The translations under genes and the position numbers were made by a program. From positions 47,437,476 to 47,501,475 of the forward strand of contig JAYGXS010000005.1 of the NCBI GenBank assembly GCA_036362985.1: DNA of 64,000 bases, written 5' to 3'. A model generated the notes under the pieces. That model was not told the DNA's origin. It ran no database searches and was given only the letters and a program-made list of their open reading frames with translations. Shown piece after piece: positions 35,083 through 47,539 of this stretch. This DNA is from Ligula intestinalis. Lineage: Eukaryota > Platyhelminthes > Cestoda > Diphyllobothriidea > Diphyllobothriidae. Each line of letters opens with the position of its first letter. Position 1 is the first letter of the stretch.

Positions 35083-36205
35083 GTACGTTACGTTTATAAT
35101 GTGGGTTGCTAAAGCGAATTGTGCAGCCTGATCCCAAGGAAATTAGAAGAAGACTCTTACTCTATCGAAATTTATCCAGCCGCTTGAAAATTTATTTAAG
35201 TCCAAAGCTTAACGCTAGATAGTATTAAATTTGAAAAAAGAACTACTTAAAGGCAATATAAATGATGCCAAACTGGAAAATACCTCGAATTTTGCAACTG
35301 ACTATACGTTTGGGAAAAGTTAATGTCAGACTGAACCAACCTACCACGATATAAATTATTTGTGACCTAAAGTGAGTCTATGCTATGTGGTCCAGCCGCA
35401 GTGTTGACCATTGTTGTGATTTGAATAGGCAAAATTACATTGGAATCGTCAAAGCATGAATAAACCTTCCACAGCGAACGCCTCTTTTTCTTTCGGCATC
35501 GCACTGCTCATTGACGTTACACCACTGTTAAGGCTACTTTCGAAACAAACTTCTTTATTGGAAAACGCAAAAGTTATCTGTTAACAAGCCCAATGTTGGT
35601 TCCCGTGAAATAGTTGCTTGGCAAGGCTCTTTGCTCCGTGTTTTCAATGTGTAGCAAGAATTAGCTACGCACCCTGAAGACATTCTATTGTAATGGGCTT
35701 AAAGTCTGCATATGTTTTAGATATGTAGTTTACGTGTGCGAGAAACTTCATAATTGTGGTCTAATAATGAAGTTTTGTAGCAGTTGGAGTGTTTAAGCGC
35801 CTGGTCTTTAGCCTTTCTGGTAAAGATAAATCCTGGCCTGTCTTCTTCAATAATAGGGCAGCTACCAGTCTCCAAGATATGGAACTTGAAGACTTTTATA
35901 ATAAATTTGTAAAATTCTTTGAAACGTTATCGGTAAAGAATAAGGTTTTCAAAAAACATGTAGTTTTGTCGCATTTTGATTTAACATCATAAGCAAAATA
36001 AGTACTACTGGGGTTTTTGCCTAGTTTTCGTAATAGGGACTTGCTTTGTTCAATGCATTACAGAAATAAAATAAGATAGTGATAACCGATTCAGAATCTT
36101 TTATACGCAATCTGAAAAACTTCCAAAGCAGCTAAGTTCTATTTATAATAAGTAGCGGTTGTTGAATTTGTAACTGTTCGTTTGTCGCTGTCCCAAGGAT
36201 CGAAG

Positions 36206-36464
36206 GGGGCCACTTTTGAGTTAATTCCCATGGAACTTATGTGTATTTTTTGCGACTCTCTACAGGACACTCATCTGGGTTCAATGCAACAATTTCGTGA
36301 TGTTGAGGAACTACAAAATTGGACATTGAAGGCCTATTGCCTATCACCGCCAATTATGTATCCAGATTCTGCCGGCGAACATGCGGTCACATACGAATGG
36401 TTTCTGCCGGTCGCTGACAGCTCCCTTTTGCCACGTCGTGTGGTAGACAAATTTTGGATTATTG
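36206..36464 (+). CDS. Exon (phase 0-1), second part of a domain
   Basis: Starts GATFELIPMELMCIFCDS and includes QNWTLKAYCLSPP. It ends AVTYEWFLPVADSS…VDKFWII with donor gttagt at 36465. Start choice: two AG acceptors are close together (ends 36197 and 36205). Only the second gives phase 0, which the preceding exon requires; the first would need an upstream exon ending in phase 1. The end pattern (aromatic strand, loop, F-x-I) resembles an FN3 F-G hairpin. The exact start is the uncertain point. Confidence 0.68.
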
Positions 36465-37827
36465 GTTAGTTATCTCCCGCAATATATAACCAAAAGTATG
36501 AAGTCAGTCAGTGGTTGTTCTAATTTATTTTTGAAGGTAGATTAATGACCAACGCATTCAATATAGAACGCTAAATCCAAGGCGTCCACAGTTGACACGA
36601 GGTATCTAATAGTCAGAAGATCACATTTGAATGTGAAATGCTTTTCTTTATACAGTTCTTTATGCTAATCAAAAAAGCAAGAAAGTTCCATGAGACTCGA
36701 TGACCGCTTGGGATTTCGTAAAAAAGGAAAGATTAAGTAAGTAGCGCTTTCGGCAGTTAATCAGCCGAAGAAAGCTGTACACACAAAGATTTTCTTCATT
36801 CGTTTTCTACATGAACATTTGGCCAAAAAGATAGATAGTACAATCTCTAAGCTGACCTTCAGAGAGAAATAGCAAACGTTCTCAACAATTTCACATTTTT
36901 TGCGTCTGAGCACTAAAAATATATCACAATATCGGCCCTTTAATAAAATTATTGTCCGTATTGATTGTGCGCCAACTTGCTTCTGAATAAAATAACCAAC
37001 CACGGCCTATTAAAACGTACTCATAAAACTTGTAGTTCAGAGATTTTCCTAATGTGTAACTACCAATTAGGTAAGCTTACGATGCGCTTACGTTATTATT
37101 GAAAATTTCCTATACTTTATTGATAAAGCTTAAAAATATATCTATCGGAAGTTAAATGCATATCCACTAGCAACACAGTTGGTGCGACACCGTAATATAC
37201 TGCGATAGCATCTCTCTGTCTTAAATTCTACTTTACAACCAAAGTATCCAATATATTTCCTTGGCAAACGGGTATATGCTTCATGATAAATTTCTGACGA
37301 CTCATTAAAAAGAATAAAAAGTAAAGACCTTCAGATCTGTACACTGTGGCGAAGAGGCCAAAATGCGGATGCTGATGCCTGAGGACAGAGAAAATGAATT
37401 TGGGAAAGTCAGTGCTTGCTTACTTTATAAAGCTAAAGAAAATTATGAAAATTATGTGTTGTTTTTTCTTGATCAGGTCTCCTCCCGGGTATTTTGTTAT
37501 CAGTAGATATATCATCTCATTGATTTCCACCCAACTGTCTACATACTTTACGTGGTTATTTGTCAGGTGGTTTTAACTCTAACCATACTTAAAATTATGC
37601 AGGTTATTTTTTCCGCAGCCAAAAAACCAAAAATGTGAAGGAAACCATTTTACCGCATCATATAAAGCAAATATTTCAAGGAAATTCTCCACAAACTCCA
37701 TATAGACGCAATAAGATTGACTCCCATGACCTAGTTTTCGGTTAACGCTTATGAAATGCAGAGTAAGGTTTTTACTATCCACTAAATATATGCATATTAC
37801 TTTAATACCTTTCTTTTCTACACCCAG

Positions 37828-38028
37828 ATGTTGACAAGGAGCCAGTTGATAAATTGCGAGCATGGATTGTGTCTAAAAGTGTCGACCACCTGGAGCTTTA
37901 CGTCTACTTCCAGCACTCAAACAGCAGTGGCGTTTTCGACGAGAAATCGGAGGCTGAGGTAGAAGTACTCGAGTTCGGCTGTTTACCGGACGATGTCCCC
38001 CAAATCCTTGCCAAATTTACCCTGAAAA
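37828..38028 (+). CDS. Exon (phase 1-1), short beta-rich segment
   Basis: Acceptor …ttcttttctacacccag, donor AAAA|gtgagt at 38029, 67 codons. It contains VDKLRAWIVSKSVDHLELYV and YFQHSNSSGV and ends ILAKFTLK, the same kind of strand-turn-strand ending as the exon at 26044. The acidic stretch EKSEAEVEVLEF may be a loop plus strand. Probably one half of an FN3-like unit completed by the exon at 40202. No catalytic motif is present. Confidence 0.75.
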
Positions 38029-38767
38029 GTGAGTGCTCTTTCTAGCTCGCATTTATTGACTCTCTCTGTAAACAACAGTCTAGAAGACCGTGAACTACGC
38101 CGCAAATTACCCCCTGGGTATCCTTGTTAGAAATTTGCTCTAAAAAAGTTAGCTCGATTATATAAATGTTTATAAAAACAAAAAACGTCAATAAGGGCGA
38201 TAATAGTGCTCTACGTTCTCTCCGGTGTCATCAGGATCATCTCATACTTTAAGAGTTGCACCTATGTTCTTGTTCGGGTCTTCTCCACTGCCCACGTCAA
38301 CTCTTTGATGTATAGACTGGCAGATGAAAAAATAAGAAGCTAGCATACACTGAGCAACTAAATACGACTATGATTATGTGGTCCCAATGCCGCGGAACAT
38401 GATAACGGAAACTGTCCCCTCCGTAAGTGTGGTTTTGCGCTAAACGCCACGGAAATAAAGGCAAGGGGAGGTTAAGGTTTAGAGTTAAAGAAATTTAAAG
38501 GCGACAGATTGGATTTGGGTTAGCGTAGGCTTAGTGTTAAGCATAAATTTGCGGTGAACATTTAGGTTAAGGAAAGAAAATATTTACCGCAAGGCCACCT
38601 ATGTTGCGTTGACGCGTTCATACGCCCATTTCCTCTCACGAGACCCGCATACGAAGCAATTCCGAATGGTGAAACATAAATGCTTTATCATGTGGCTTTA
38701 CTGGTAACGGATTCTTGCTGGAGTCTGTGTCCCGATAGGCCCCCAAATCGCGGTTTTTATAGACCTA

Positions 38768-39745
38768 CAGTATGGCGAGTACTGCAAGCAACATTCCACA
38801 GTTTGAAAAACACCGGTAATCACTCGCAAACCAACACTGAGTAGATATGCAATACGGTTTATCATGCAGTCCAATTTCAACTATTTTCCGTCAGGTTAGC
38901 ATGCCGACTCTGTGATGAGCTTCTTTCGGACCACTCCGAAAAAGTTGATTCTGTAAAAAATGGGTACTTAAATAGCATGAATTTTTATCATTGATTTTGA
39001 CTGCCTTTATAAATTCAAGTATAATTTATGGAAAGCATGCTCGAAAAAACCCTCTCTTAACTTATTTGATGGAAAATTACACCTCCTTTAAATTTTATTA
39101 TTAAAGGAAGGGTTTCCTTCAGTTTTAAAAATGGTTCGAAATTGCCAAATGCTTTTGAAACCTACCGAGTACTGGAACTGAATTCAAGCTTTACAAACTG
39201 AGTGCCCTGTTCAGCCCGTTTGAGGAAAAGTACGTTCTTTCCTTCGGTTTGAGGAAGTGGTTGCATAGCTCTCATAGAATTTCGCAATAGACGTGGGTCA
39301 TGCTGCATATATCCGTGGCAACATTAATAAATTGACGAATACGATGTATTATGAATGAACGCCACGCAGTCGTAAAAAACTAAAAATACGAATTTTTTTA
39401 AGCCGAAGGAAATCCTTCCTTTAAGAATTAAATGTAAAGAACGCGTAGTTTGCTAAGATTTTTTGATGCATGCTTTCCATAAAATATATTTGAATTTATA
39501 AAAGCAGTCACAATCAATAATGAAAATGCATACTATTCAAGTAGCCATTTTTTACAGAATCAGTTTTTTCGCAGTGGTCAGAACGAAGATTATCACAGAG
39601 TCGGCATCCTAGCGTGACTGAAAATAATTGAAATTGGTCTGCATGATCAACAGTAATACAACTCTTTTCAATGTTGCTTTGCGAGTGATTACCGGTCTTG
39701 TTTCCAATTGCGGAATGTTGCTTGCAGCACTCGCATTACTGTATT
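38768..39745. repeat. Fold-back element, copy 2
   Basis: Arms at about 38768-39135 and 39400-39745. Outer ends pair AAGCAACATTCCACAG with GGAATGTTGCTT, and inner blocks contain the family motif CCATAAAATATATTTG. It lies in the intron before exon 40202. Confidence 0.8.
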
Positions 39746-40201
39746 AAGCGGCCTCTTAGAAATGAGCGTTCGCTAGTGCCCACGGTATAGCCGACAGTGC
39801 AAGTCAGTAGCAAAGTGGTCAGCCCTGGCGCATTTGCTGACATGCGTCAACCGTTACCAAACCGAGAACGCAGCAGCCCGTTATTCAAAGCGAGGCCGAT
39901 TTAATTAGTGAGGTACATACTCTGCTACCGGAATATGAGCCAAATATTTCCGTGAGCTCCGCTTCAAATTATAACTTTGTTTCAAGTCATTTCGTCTGGA
40001 TGGATAGCGAAGCGGTCTCAACGATTGGAAAAAAAACCAGCTACTGTATTTTTCAAATAAGTGCTGAATTCCGTTCCCTGTAAACCCGTTGTACACCTTT
40101 GTCTCCTCGAGGTAAATAACACTTTTTGTGCGCAACTCAATGTATCTCACATTGAAGTATCGACTTTGTTGTATTTTCTCTTTACAACTTCTCATTTACA
40201 G

Positions 40202-40411
40202 CGAAAGGAGTTACTGTGCAAAGTTCCACCGCTGACATCAGTCTCGACAACCGAGAGTACGGCAGGGGAGTATTCATTAATTTGAACACCTATTCTACTG
40301 CAGTCGACTACCAGCTGCGCGCCCTAGTTAAGGAGCAGGACGAAATATTTAACAAAACGCTTCTATCCATCCCACGAGCAGCCGAGGATCAACTGACACA
40401 GGAACTAGAAG
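40202..40411 (+). CDS. Exon (phase 1-1) followed by a GC-AG intron
   Basis: Acceptor …tctttacaacttctcatttacag. It encodes KGVTVQSSTADISLDN, INLNTYSTAVDYQLRALVK and NKTLLSIPRAAED. YQLRALV…KTLLSIPRA fits an FN3 F strand (Y-x-φ-x-A) and G strand. The only donor that keeps the phase 1 frame is GAAG|gcaagt at 40412, a GC donor with otherwise perfect consensus. The nearest GT lies two bases further inside the same motif and would give phase 2. One N-glycosylation motif (NKT) is visible. Confidence 0.72.
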
Positions 40412-40915
40412 GCAAGTATTTTTTTGCAGCACTGCATTTGCAATGTGAGTAGGGACACTTAGAAACCCCGGTTTTATGTGTCGCCATTTGGAAGTGCTCA
40501 GACTATCACGTTTTCGAACAAAGCGAAGATCACGAGTTGAGCAGAATTTAATGACGTCATGAAAATTCGTGACCTCTCAATCAGCTGCTAACGGTCGTTG
40601 GCTATTAATACGAGAAGTAACTGTCCAATTAAGTGTCGATCTCGAAGGTTGAAACATGATAGGTGAAGGCAGTAGAAACGATAGATGTGGGCGCATGGTG
40701 AGGGGTAGAAGAGGGGGCGAGGTAATTGCCACAGTATGGCAGATCATGAAAGCCTGCAGGACGTGGATAAAAAGGGGGGGGGGGGGGTGGGGGTAGCAGT
40801 CAGTCCTAAGGGTGACGAGGAGACGTACGCGGGAATGAGTTTATCGATCGTTACCACGGCAATGCGAGGTTGATCACATGATCCAGCTGCTTTCAGAGTT
40901 CTGGCTTTCTTCTCC

Positions 40916-41190
40916 CTATTGCAGCGGCCTCCGCAAAACGTAGGACACGCCCGGTCGTCGCCCGAAGTAGACCTTAAATGCAGTTGTCTGGTCGACTGTA
41001 TGGCCAGCGTCCACTAAGCGCTTCGTGTTTGAATTCTTGGGTACTTTATTTTCCACCCTGAGCAACCACTTCGGCATGTCGTCAACTGACCGCATTGCCA
41101 ACTGCCTGTGCGTGCGCCCGATGTACTTGCATCCGAAACTAGATGTGTGCTCGTCAACACAGTTTGAAGTGGCGTGCATAGGTCCTTCGT
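40916..41190 (-). pseudogene. PLE GIY-YIG endonuclease fragment
   Basis: Minus strand reads TSSFGCKYIGRTHRQLAMRS, then PKWLLRVENKVPKN and LVDAGHTVDQTTAFKVYFG. It is parallel to the GYIGRTSRRLSKR…PAWLNKGEV…MVDSGHRVD…AFKVIYK of the full PLE. Truncated at both ends. Confidence 0.75.
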
Positions 41191-42094
41191 CGGTCGAACT
41201 GGAATGGTCATTGTTGTGCCTATGTACAACAATTAAGCGGTGGGATAAGTTCTTTCAATTGTGCCTGGAAGCCTCCATCACGTTCTCGGAAAGAATGTAG
41301 GTTGCTTCAATGTCTGTTCCATTTTGGCTTACATCTCATCCCTATTACCGCCGGTACTGTAAGAGAGAAGCCTGTGGTTTTATGTTCCAGTGGTGTCCCT
41401 TACAAGGTATCGTTGCCTGTCTAACATTCGAGGGGTAAAAGAGGTAAAATCGTAAGAAGGACAGGGTGTAATAACTCTTAACACTTTGCCTGCGACTCCC
41501 AAAAAATAGCCCGTAGTTTGCCATATTGCGAGCACCACATATGGCGCACGTCACAGTCAAAGTGTTAAAAGCTAAGTAAAAATTCCTGCAAATAAATTAT
41601 CCGAAATATCGTTTGGATAGGTTTCAGGGAACGGCGCAGACGTAGTGCAGTTCGATTTTTGAAGCACATTGCTCAGAAGAAATTATAAACCCTTTCTGAA
41701 TTTAAAAATTTCTTGCGAACTCGAAGTGCACTTAGGTGATTAATTCTGGATGTTCAAGAATGAAAATAGCTGTAAAGTTGCAAGAGACGGTAGTAGTTCA
41801 AGCAACAGGAAAGTAAACAGTGTCAAGAAAACAAATTAAACATCAAATGCATACCGTATATATAGCCTTATTTTGGCTTATATATACAGCGGAGAAAAGA
41901 GTTTAGTATGGTTTTCCAAGCGTAGAACTTGCCTCTGCGGTGATTTTAGATAATTCCATGAACAAAGGTGTCGTATATGATTATTCCAATCGAGTCCCAT
42001 CCCGCCAGTAAATGTTAGCCTAGTAACGCATTAATTTACTTGAAAACAATTCAAATAATTTTGCCAATAGTAGAGAATATGCGAGTTCCATGGA

Positions 42095-42270
42095 GCAGTT
42101 CAGAAGAAAAAAGATGCGATCACTGGAACAAGAGCTTTTATTTGCCTGGCGTTTCGGATTTCCTCGGGAATCCTTAACCATAGGTGATGATAAGATAGTC
42201 ATGGTCGTACGCACATGGGGTGGAGGCATGCACAGGCTGCACGATCTTTATAATTCATAGTGGTCGCCTG
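42095..42270 (-). repeat. PLE-terminus-like repeat without ribozyme core, copy 2
   Basis: GCGATCACTGGAACA, CCTGGCGTTTCGGATT and GAATCCTTAACCATAGG match 6230-6330 in order. Stem-like elements remain but the catalytic core does not. Confidence 0.45.
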
Positions 42271-42956
42271 TGTGTGTGTTTCTGATTCCCTGTTGGTGAC
42301 TGCGCTCGCGATCCCACTGGGTTTCAGGCCCCACTGCGGGTGCCCGAAAAGCTAGGCGGCCGCTATGCGGTGGGGGAAAGAGTGAGGTCGATCTCGGCGC
42401 GTTTATTCCCTCACTATAATAAATCTGAATGCGTCTGAATCTATCACGGTGTGCTAAAAGCCGTGGCTTGGAGGGTCTGCCAACTGACGGGAAAACTCGG
42501 GCCCCCTACGTTGCTGATTTTCCTGTACGCGAGTGTTTATGTGCGCATATGGGAGGAGAGGGAGGACTGAGAGTCAGGCTGCAATGGCTCCCTCTTAATG
42601 CGGCCTTTATGGCGCTCTCGCGCAGTCGGGGGCATACCTAGCGAGATGGTTGATGCAAGTGTGCGCGTGTTGAGTGAGTACCGCGCCAGCCATCTACACC
42701 CTCCCTCATCCCCGGTCTTATTGACTTTGTCTTGACACCTGAAACGGAGGTGGGAGTGGCGAGCGAGTGGGTAGATTCTGTGCGAGTCTGCCTTAACTCT
42801 TGTTTTTCTCTCGCACGAGTTCTCTGCGTTGCTCCTGCTTGGTGTCGCTTTCGTGTTGCTTGCCCAGCTTGCCTCTGTATGCTGCGGCTTGCTTCAGCGT
42901 TTGCTGCGGCTTGTTGGAGCGCGTGGTGCCCATCGTCGAAATCGACGGGGGAACTG

Positions 42957-42957
<1 letters not shown>

Positions 42958-43001
<44 letters not shown>
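42958..43001. repeat. (GT)n microsatellite
   Basis: About 22 GT units running directly into an assembly gap. Confidence 0.95.
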
Positions 43002-43011
43002 NNNNNNNNNN
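43002..43011. other. Assembly gap (10 N)
   Basis: Ten Ns after the GT tract, so true length unknown. Confidence 0.98.
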
Positions 43012-43498
43012 ACACTTCGCTTTCGATTCACTAATTGCCACAATAGCCTTTTCAGCGTCGGATGTGGGCCTGGTAATTACCTGAAAATTAGGCCCGCCGT
43101 CGTCAGATTTGTTACTGCGCCCGGCCCTTCCCACGTGACTGATTCTCTTGCTCCGGAAACTTGTGCACCTTATGGGAACGCCAAATCATTGCGCTTGTTG
43201 ATGGACTGGGGGCCTGAGAACCACGACTCGAGCAGCTCGCGGCTCACGTGGTTGTCACCTCTTGCGAGGATTTCGGCCTCGTACTACATGAAAATATGGC
43301 CCGGTCCCGTCGAGTGAACTGCAACCTGGGAGTTGGCGTCTTTCTTTCTCACCGCAGTGCTTGTGGACACCAATGCAGGGAACACTAGTTCAGACGCTGT
43401 GTCTTGCACTGCAAACCATTCGTATTTTCTGTTAGCACAGGCTTGCTATATTTGATTTCACATTTGCTTGAACATTCATCACTTTGCAGAACAGCATT

Positions 43499-43536
43499 TG
43501 GCGAGTGTGCACTTTCGGTAAGTTCTCCTCAGGCCA
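43499..43536 (-). ncRNA. Hammerhead ribozyme motif in a solo PLE terminus
   Basis: Minus strand: stem I UGGC/GCCA, core CUGAGGA, stem II region GAACUUACC (weak beyond G-C), GAAA, stem III AGUG…CACU, cleavage triplet CUC. Flanking bases (ACATTTACATGAAAGGG) resemble the terminal repeat of the full PLE at 20060, so it is a diverged relative with the canonical core base that the full element lacks. Confidence 0.6.
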
Positions 43537-43849
43537 CACATTTACATGAAAGGGTTACATTTCAACAATCGATCGATCATCAATTTTTTAAAATGCGATC
43601 ATTATTTGCTGTCTTAGGTCAACCTTGGTAAGAAATTAAACAATTATTTGACAATAACTAAAAACTTTCGCGGAAAACAATTTCAAAGAATACAAAAGGG
43701 TGTAAAGGACGCCGTCACACGTTGATAACAGCGAACGTCATTGATTCTTTTCCAGGCACATTGCAGACACTTGCAGAGGGTGTGCACTTTCTCGTTAAAA
43801 ATAGATGCTTACTTGAGGCTTAAGATTGTCAGTAAAGACAATGGAGACC

Positions 43850-44040
43850 GAAATGGCAATTTCTAGCTCATTATTCGTCGTCAGCCAGTTATGCCCGACC
43901 TTTTACCAGTGACGACGACTAATAAGCCAGAAACGGTCATTCCCCTCTCTGTTGCCCTGTCGGCAAAACTATCCGCTTAAGACTACTAGCCTTCACGACT
44001 GCTCTCAGGACCCGATAAATGCGGTACAAGGCATAGCGAA
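43850..44040 (+). mobile_element. SINE body copy
   Basis: GTGACGACGACTAATAAGCC then AGAAACGGTC and GCCCTGTCGGCAAAACTATC, the family body in the usual order; no tRNA head. Confidence 0.58.
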
Positions 44041-44495
44041 ACAAGTAAGTTCTGTTGGCTGTCAGCGAACTTTCATCAATTGAGACTAACGGATGTCTAT
44101 CATTGAACAACATCCGACACATTCTGGCAAATATATTTAAATATTATCCATTCCAGTGGCGGTGTTAAGCAGACTATCGTTCGGCTTCACTTAATTTCTA
44201 CCAGCATACATTCCCACTGCAACAGCTAAGTGCTGAAGTCACAACTGTAATTCAGCACTGCACTTTAAAGTGAACAAAAAGTTTTTATTGTAATTGGCTC
44301 AGTCCTAGTACAAATCACTTCGCGAAATTTAGATGAAAAAGACTCCCGTCTTAACATGATTTGAAAACGGGTATAATTGGGAAATAATGTGGGCTTTTTC
44401 TTATCAGTGCCCTTTGGCAAATACTCATTAGTTTCCTTAAAATTTTACTTCTATGTTTTTTGGGAAAATTTAGTTCACATTCCTATACTTTTCAG

Positions 44496-44587
44496 ATCCC
44501 CAATTCGAAATGAATCTAAGAAAACTGGATGTGTTAGAGGCCACACGGGAAATGAAACTTCAACTGGAAGTATCATTGAACTCGCCG
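44496..44587 (+). CDS. Small exon (phase 1-0), N-terminal strands of an FN3-like domain
   Basis: Only 92 nt. Acceptor …cctatacttttcag, donor CCG|gtaagt at 44588. It encodes PQFEMNLRKLDVLEATREMK and LQLEVSLNSP, with strong hydrophobic alternation typical of beta strands. A competing frame in the same interval is also open (SPIRNESKK…), but it would need a phase 2 upstream partner, and the preceding exon ends in phase 1. The 405 bp intron to the next exon is the shortest in the gene. Confidence 0.72.
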
Positions 44588-44992
44588 GTAAGTTAAAATA
44601 TGTTCAAGCTGCCACTTTGAAAAAGGAATTGCAAATGCCTACGCGGTAGTTTTCATCTACAATTTTTCAGCCTGCTCCATTGACAATTTTGAGGTAGGAG
44701 CGCATCCAACTTATAAGTTTATAAGAAAGTATCTACGGAAAAGAGTCGACGCTGGTTGATGGATATATATGTATGAAGCATAAAAACGGTGCTTTATTTA
44801 CTACATACGTGTTTTTATGCATTTAAAACTGTATCCTTAAATAACGCAGGGCACTTTGACTGCTCCTCATTACCACATTAAACTTCATACATATTGTGAA
44901 ATTCCTAGACCTGTTGTCTTATGAATACGTCAATCATTGAGAAAAACCTAGGTTTAATCATTCATGCATAAGAGTTTCCTGTTTTCCAACAG

Positions 44993-45200
44993 TTCATTTT
45001 AGATCAACTGAACTGTTCAACGAGTACCCTGAAGCTCGTTCCTGACTGGCTGCCGGATGACGCAAAGATGACTGTCTTTCCAACATCTCCCGTTTACTTC
45101 GACTTTATGGCCCCCGCTGACATCACCAACCTGGACTTCCGACTCGTGTTTACATTTGATGAAACCATTCGCGAAATCCCATTGAGGCTACCGAATCCAA
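44993..45200 (+). CDS. Exon (phase 0-1), C-terminal part of an FN3-like domain
   Basis: Acceptor …gagtttcctgttttccaacag, donor CCAA|gtaagt at 45201. It reads FILDQLNCSTSTLKLVPDWL, then VYFDFMAPADITNLDFRLVF and ends REIPLRLPNP. A second AG ten bases downstream (…cattttag) would give phase 1 and does not match the phase 0 end of the previous exon. LDFRLVF…IPLRLP is the F-G strand pattern seen at other exon ends. With the preceding exon the unit is 100 residues, a normal FN3 size. One NCS sequon is present. Confidence 0.78.
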
Positions 45201-47201
45201 GTAAGTCCCCCACGGGCATTGCCTAAGAGCACAGTAGTCACTCGAAACAGGGAATACCCCTCCTAGCAGCCAACAAGCAATGAGAAGCTAGAGTAAGTGA
45301 AGTCATTGTGACTTTGGAAGAGCGATGCTCTAAGGTTTTCCCAAATCAAATGGATTCCCTGATTCCAGTGGTCTGTTTAAGCAAGCGTTTGGCCACTGGA
45401 TTTTATAGTTGTGAGCAAGTATTGCAGGGAAGGCGGACAGGTCAATCTTCTTCTCCTTTTACGTCGATATAGACTTTATATTGTACCTGACGTACCGTTA
45501 AGACCTTATTATAGCTACAGTGATTAAGTTTTGATTATTGGTTTTCAAATGTGTTCTTCAGTTCCCAAGATAATTTTTGGGTTTGGAACACCTGCAAACT
45601 CCCACAGATGTTGAAGTTTGCTAGAGGTGTTAAGAAGCTGAGAAACAGAAGAAGTAATAGCTAGGACAAGAATTTGATTCAACATTGTCGGTGAGTCACG
45701 TTAACACGGCTGATGAAATGTCAGCTATTAACGACTCGAACGCCAACAACTAAGCAATTTTCGCACCAGGGGCGAGCCTTTTATTGTTAGAGGTATGCGG
45801 CAGCATAGCGACTAATTCATTTAAACACTGCAATTCTCTGTGTATGAATTGCTCCTCTCTGATGATCGGTCTGATAATGGGTGCAGGTACGAGTCTGGGA
45901 CAGTAAGTCAATGCGATTTTCGTCCCAGAGATTGCATGCACTTCCTCTAAGTTGTTAAAATATGCCACTTCCCATCTTAAGTCTACCATATATCCATAGT
46001 TTAAAATCTCCAGTCTGCACACTTATCACAAATCTAAAGTCAAAAGTTAAACTACAATATACACATCACAAGTTAACCGAACTGTGTAAAAATAAGGTTG
46101 CTAGGGTTTCATTAAAGATTCATTTTAAGGGCAATTATTAGCATATACCATTAGGAGCATTTTAAATGGCCCATATTCTGAAGGTAGAAAGTTTGCCTCT
46201 CGACCTTCTAGTTTAACCTTATAAATGATGCCTAAGTACATTTTCTGCCACGTAAAAAAGTGAGTTTCGTCAACGAATGCCTGGCCTTCTGTATGTTTGA
46301 ATCTTCGCAGTCGTTACCAATCCTAATTTGGGTTGGTGCCTGGGAGAAGTACATCAAAGCATTTCGCACTAGCCACTTCTAGGGTCAAGCGGTTCTCCGT
46401 TTGCTATTTTGCGGACAGAATTTGGCACATTTGCTTAAAGGAAATCAAAAACGCCGAGCATACATCATTAATTGGTTTAAGACCTCGACCAAATTAGAGG
46501 CAAATTCCTACAAATCCTTAAGAGGTCAGCTTGGCGCCTTGGCACATTCATTAATCGGATACTTTCTCCAATAAGCGACCTGGAGGGCCTTTCTAAATTG
46601 CTTTGGTTTAAGATGTGTTAGGTGTTCACGGTGGCACCTAGCCAACAGAATAACCTCAACCTCTCTCGCTCTCCTTAAAAAACATGTTTCCCTGAACGTT
46701 TTCGAAATTTTCCTTCAACACAGCGATGCGAATTCGTTTGCATACTAAGTACTGTTTTGCCAAGGTTTAACTAGTTTTCGCGCATAAACTGGGAAGCTTA
46801 CCAATGTTCCAAATTACTGTGGTAGGCTATTTAAACTACCGGAGCTCCTACTAAAGGTTGTATCCGAACTATGCTAAGTTTGGTTAACTTCCATTCGGAA
46901 GCAAATCCCAGCAACACAGCAATTGTACTTTCTGCTGGTCAAAGTGAGGGGGATGTCATGCCTTTGCGCGACTTTTGATTTGATACAGTTTGCACTGCCC
47001 AAATGCCAGTACAGAGCTTCGACCTTTCTAGCTCTTCCTCTCAGAACGCTACATTTTAGACCACCTGGGTAGGGCAGCCCAAAGGCAGGTAGGAACGAAG
47101 CCCTGCCCACAAGACCATCAGGATCTGACACGATCTCTTTTGAAATTACGTGTCACTTCCAATCTGCGTGTGATCGCGATGTGAGGGTGAATTTTTGTAG
47201 C
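45201..47201 (+). other. Intron sequence
   Basis: Nothing coding recognised. The SINE cluster starts at 47202. Confidence 0.45.
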
Positions 47202-47425
47202 TTAACACTCACGAGCCCCTGTCATAGGATGTAAAGTAGGGTAATACCTGCTACCGCTAACGAAAATCACTTGTCCCGGTCTGCCTTGATCCTCATTTCT
47301 GGAGTCCTCAGAGCAGCCGTAGCAGCGATTAACATAAGGAGATAGTATAATTGACAAAGGCATGGGAGACTGGACACTGTCCATTTCTGGCTTATTAGCT
47401 GTTGTCACCCAGTCATTCCTAAAGC
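47202..47425 (-). mobile_element. SINE body copy with hammerhead-like segment
   Basis: Minus strand near 47400-47355: GACTGG…TAATAAGCCAGAAATGG…CCAGTC. The outer hexamers pair perfectly, as a hammerhead stem I would. The remainder matches the SINE body at 47600-47690. The tRNA-like head is not visible. Confidence 0.58.
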
Positions 47426-47539
47426 CAAGTGGTGCACCCCTCAAGGGCCGAACTCGCGAATATTTTGATCAGAGTGTCCTGTTCTTACCTTTGAGCCTCT
47501 AGTTCTTTGTGTTGCCGATTCAGGTCGGGAGACATTGAA

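Larger units (their letters stand above)
42270..43330 (-). repeat. Repeat 'R', longest copy, interrupted by an assembly gap
   Basis: Minus-strand match to the 28230-29130 copies, continuing into the block shared with 6430-6740. A (GT)n tract and ten Ns lie inside. Confidence 0.7.

Noticed and set aside
35777..35937. Open frame with acceptor and GTAAAG donor (FKRLVFSLSG…FFETLS)
   Set aside because: It would run from phase 1 to phase 0, which fits neither the phase 0 end at 35082 nor the joins around it unless another unseen exon exists. Weak donor and AT-rich codons.
38225..38262. CTGATGA on the minus strand followed by GAGAGAAC
   Set aside because: GAAA is not present at the right distance and stems do not pair.
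42638..43317. Long frames around the GT tract and Ns
   Set aside because: They are frames of a dinucleotide repeat, and the Ns make translation meaningless.
43757..43800. Good acceptor ttcttttccag followed by a short frame (TLQTLAEGVHF)
   Set aside because: No donor of reasonable quality before a stop.
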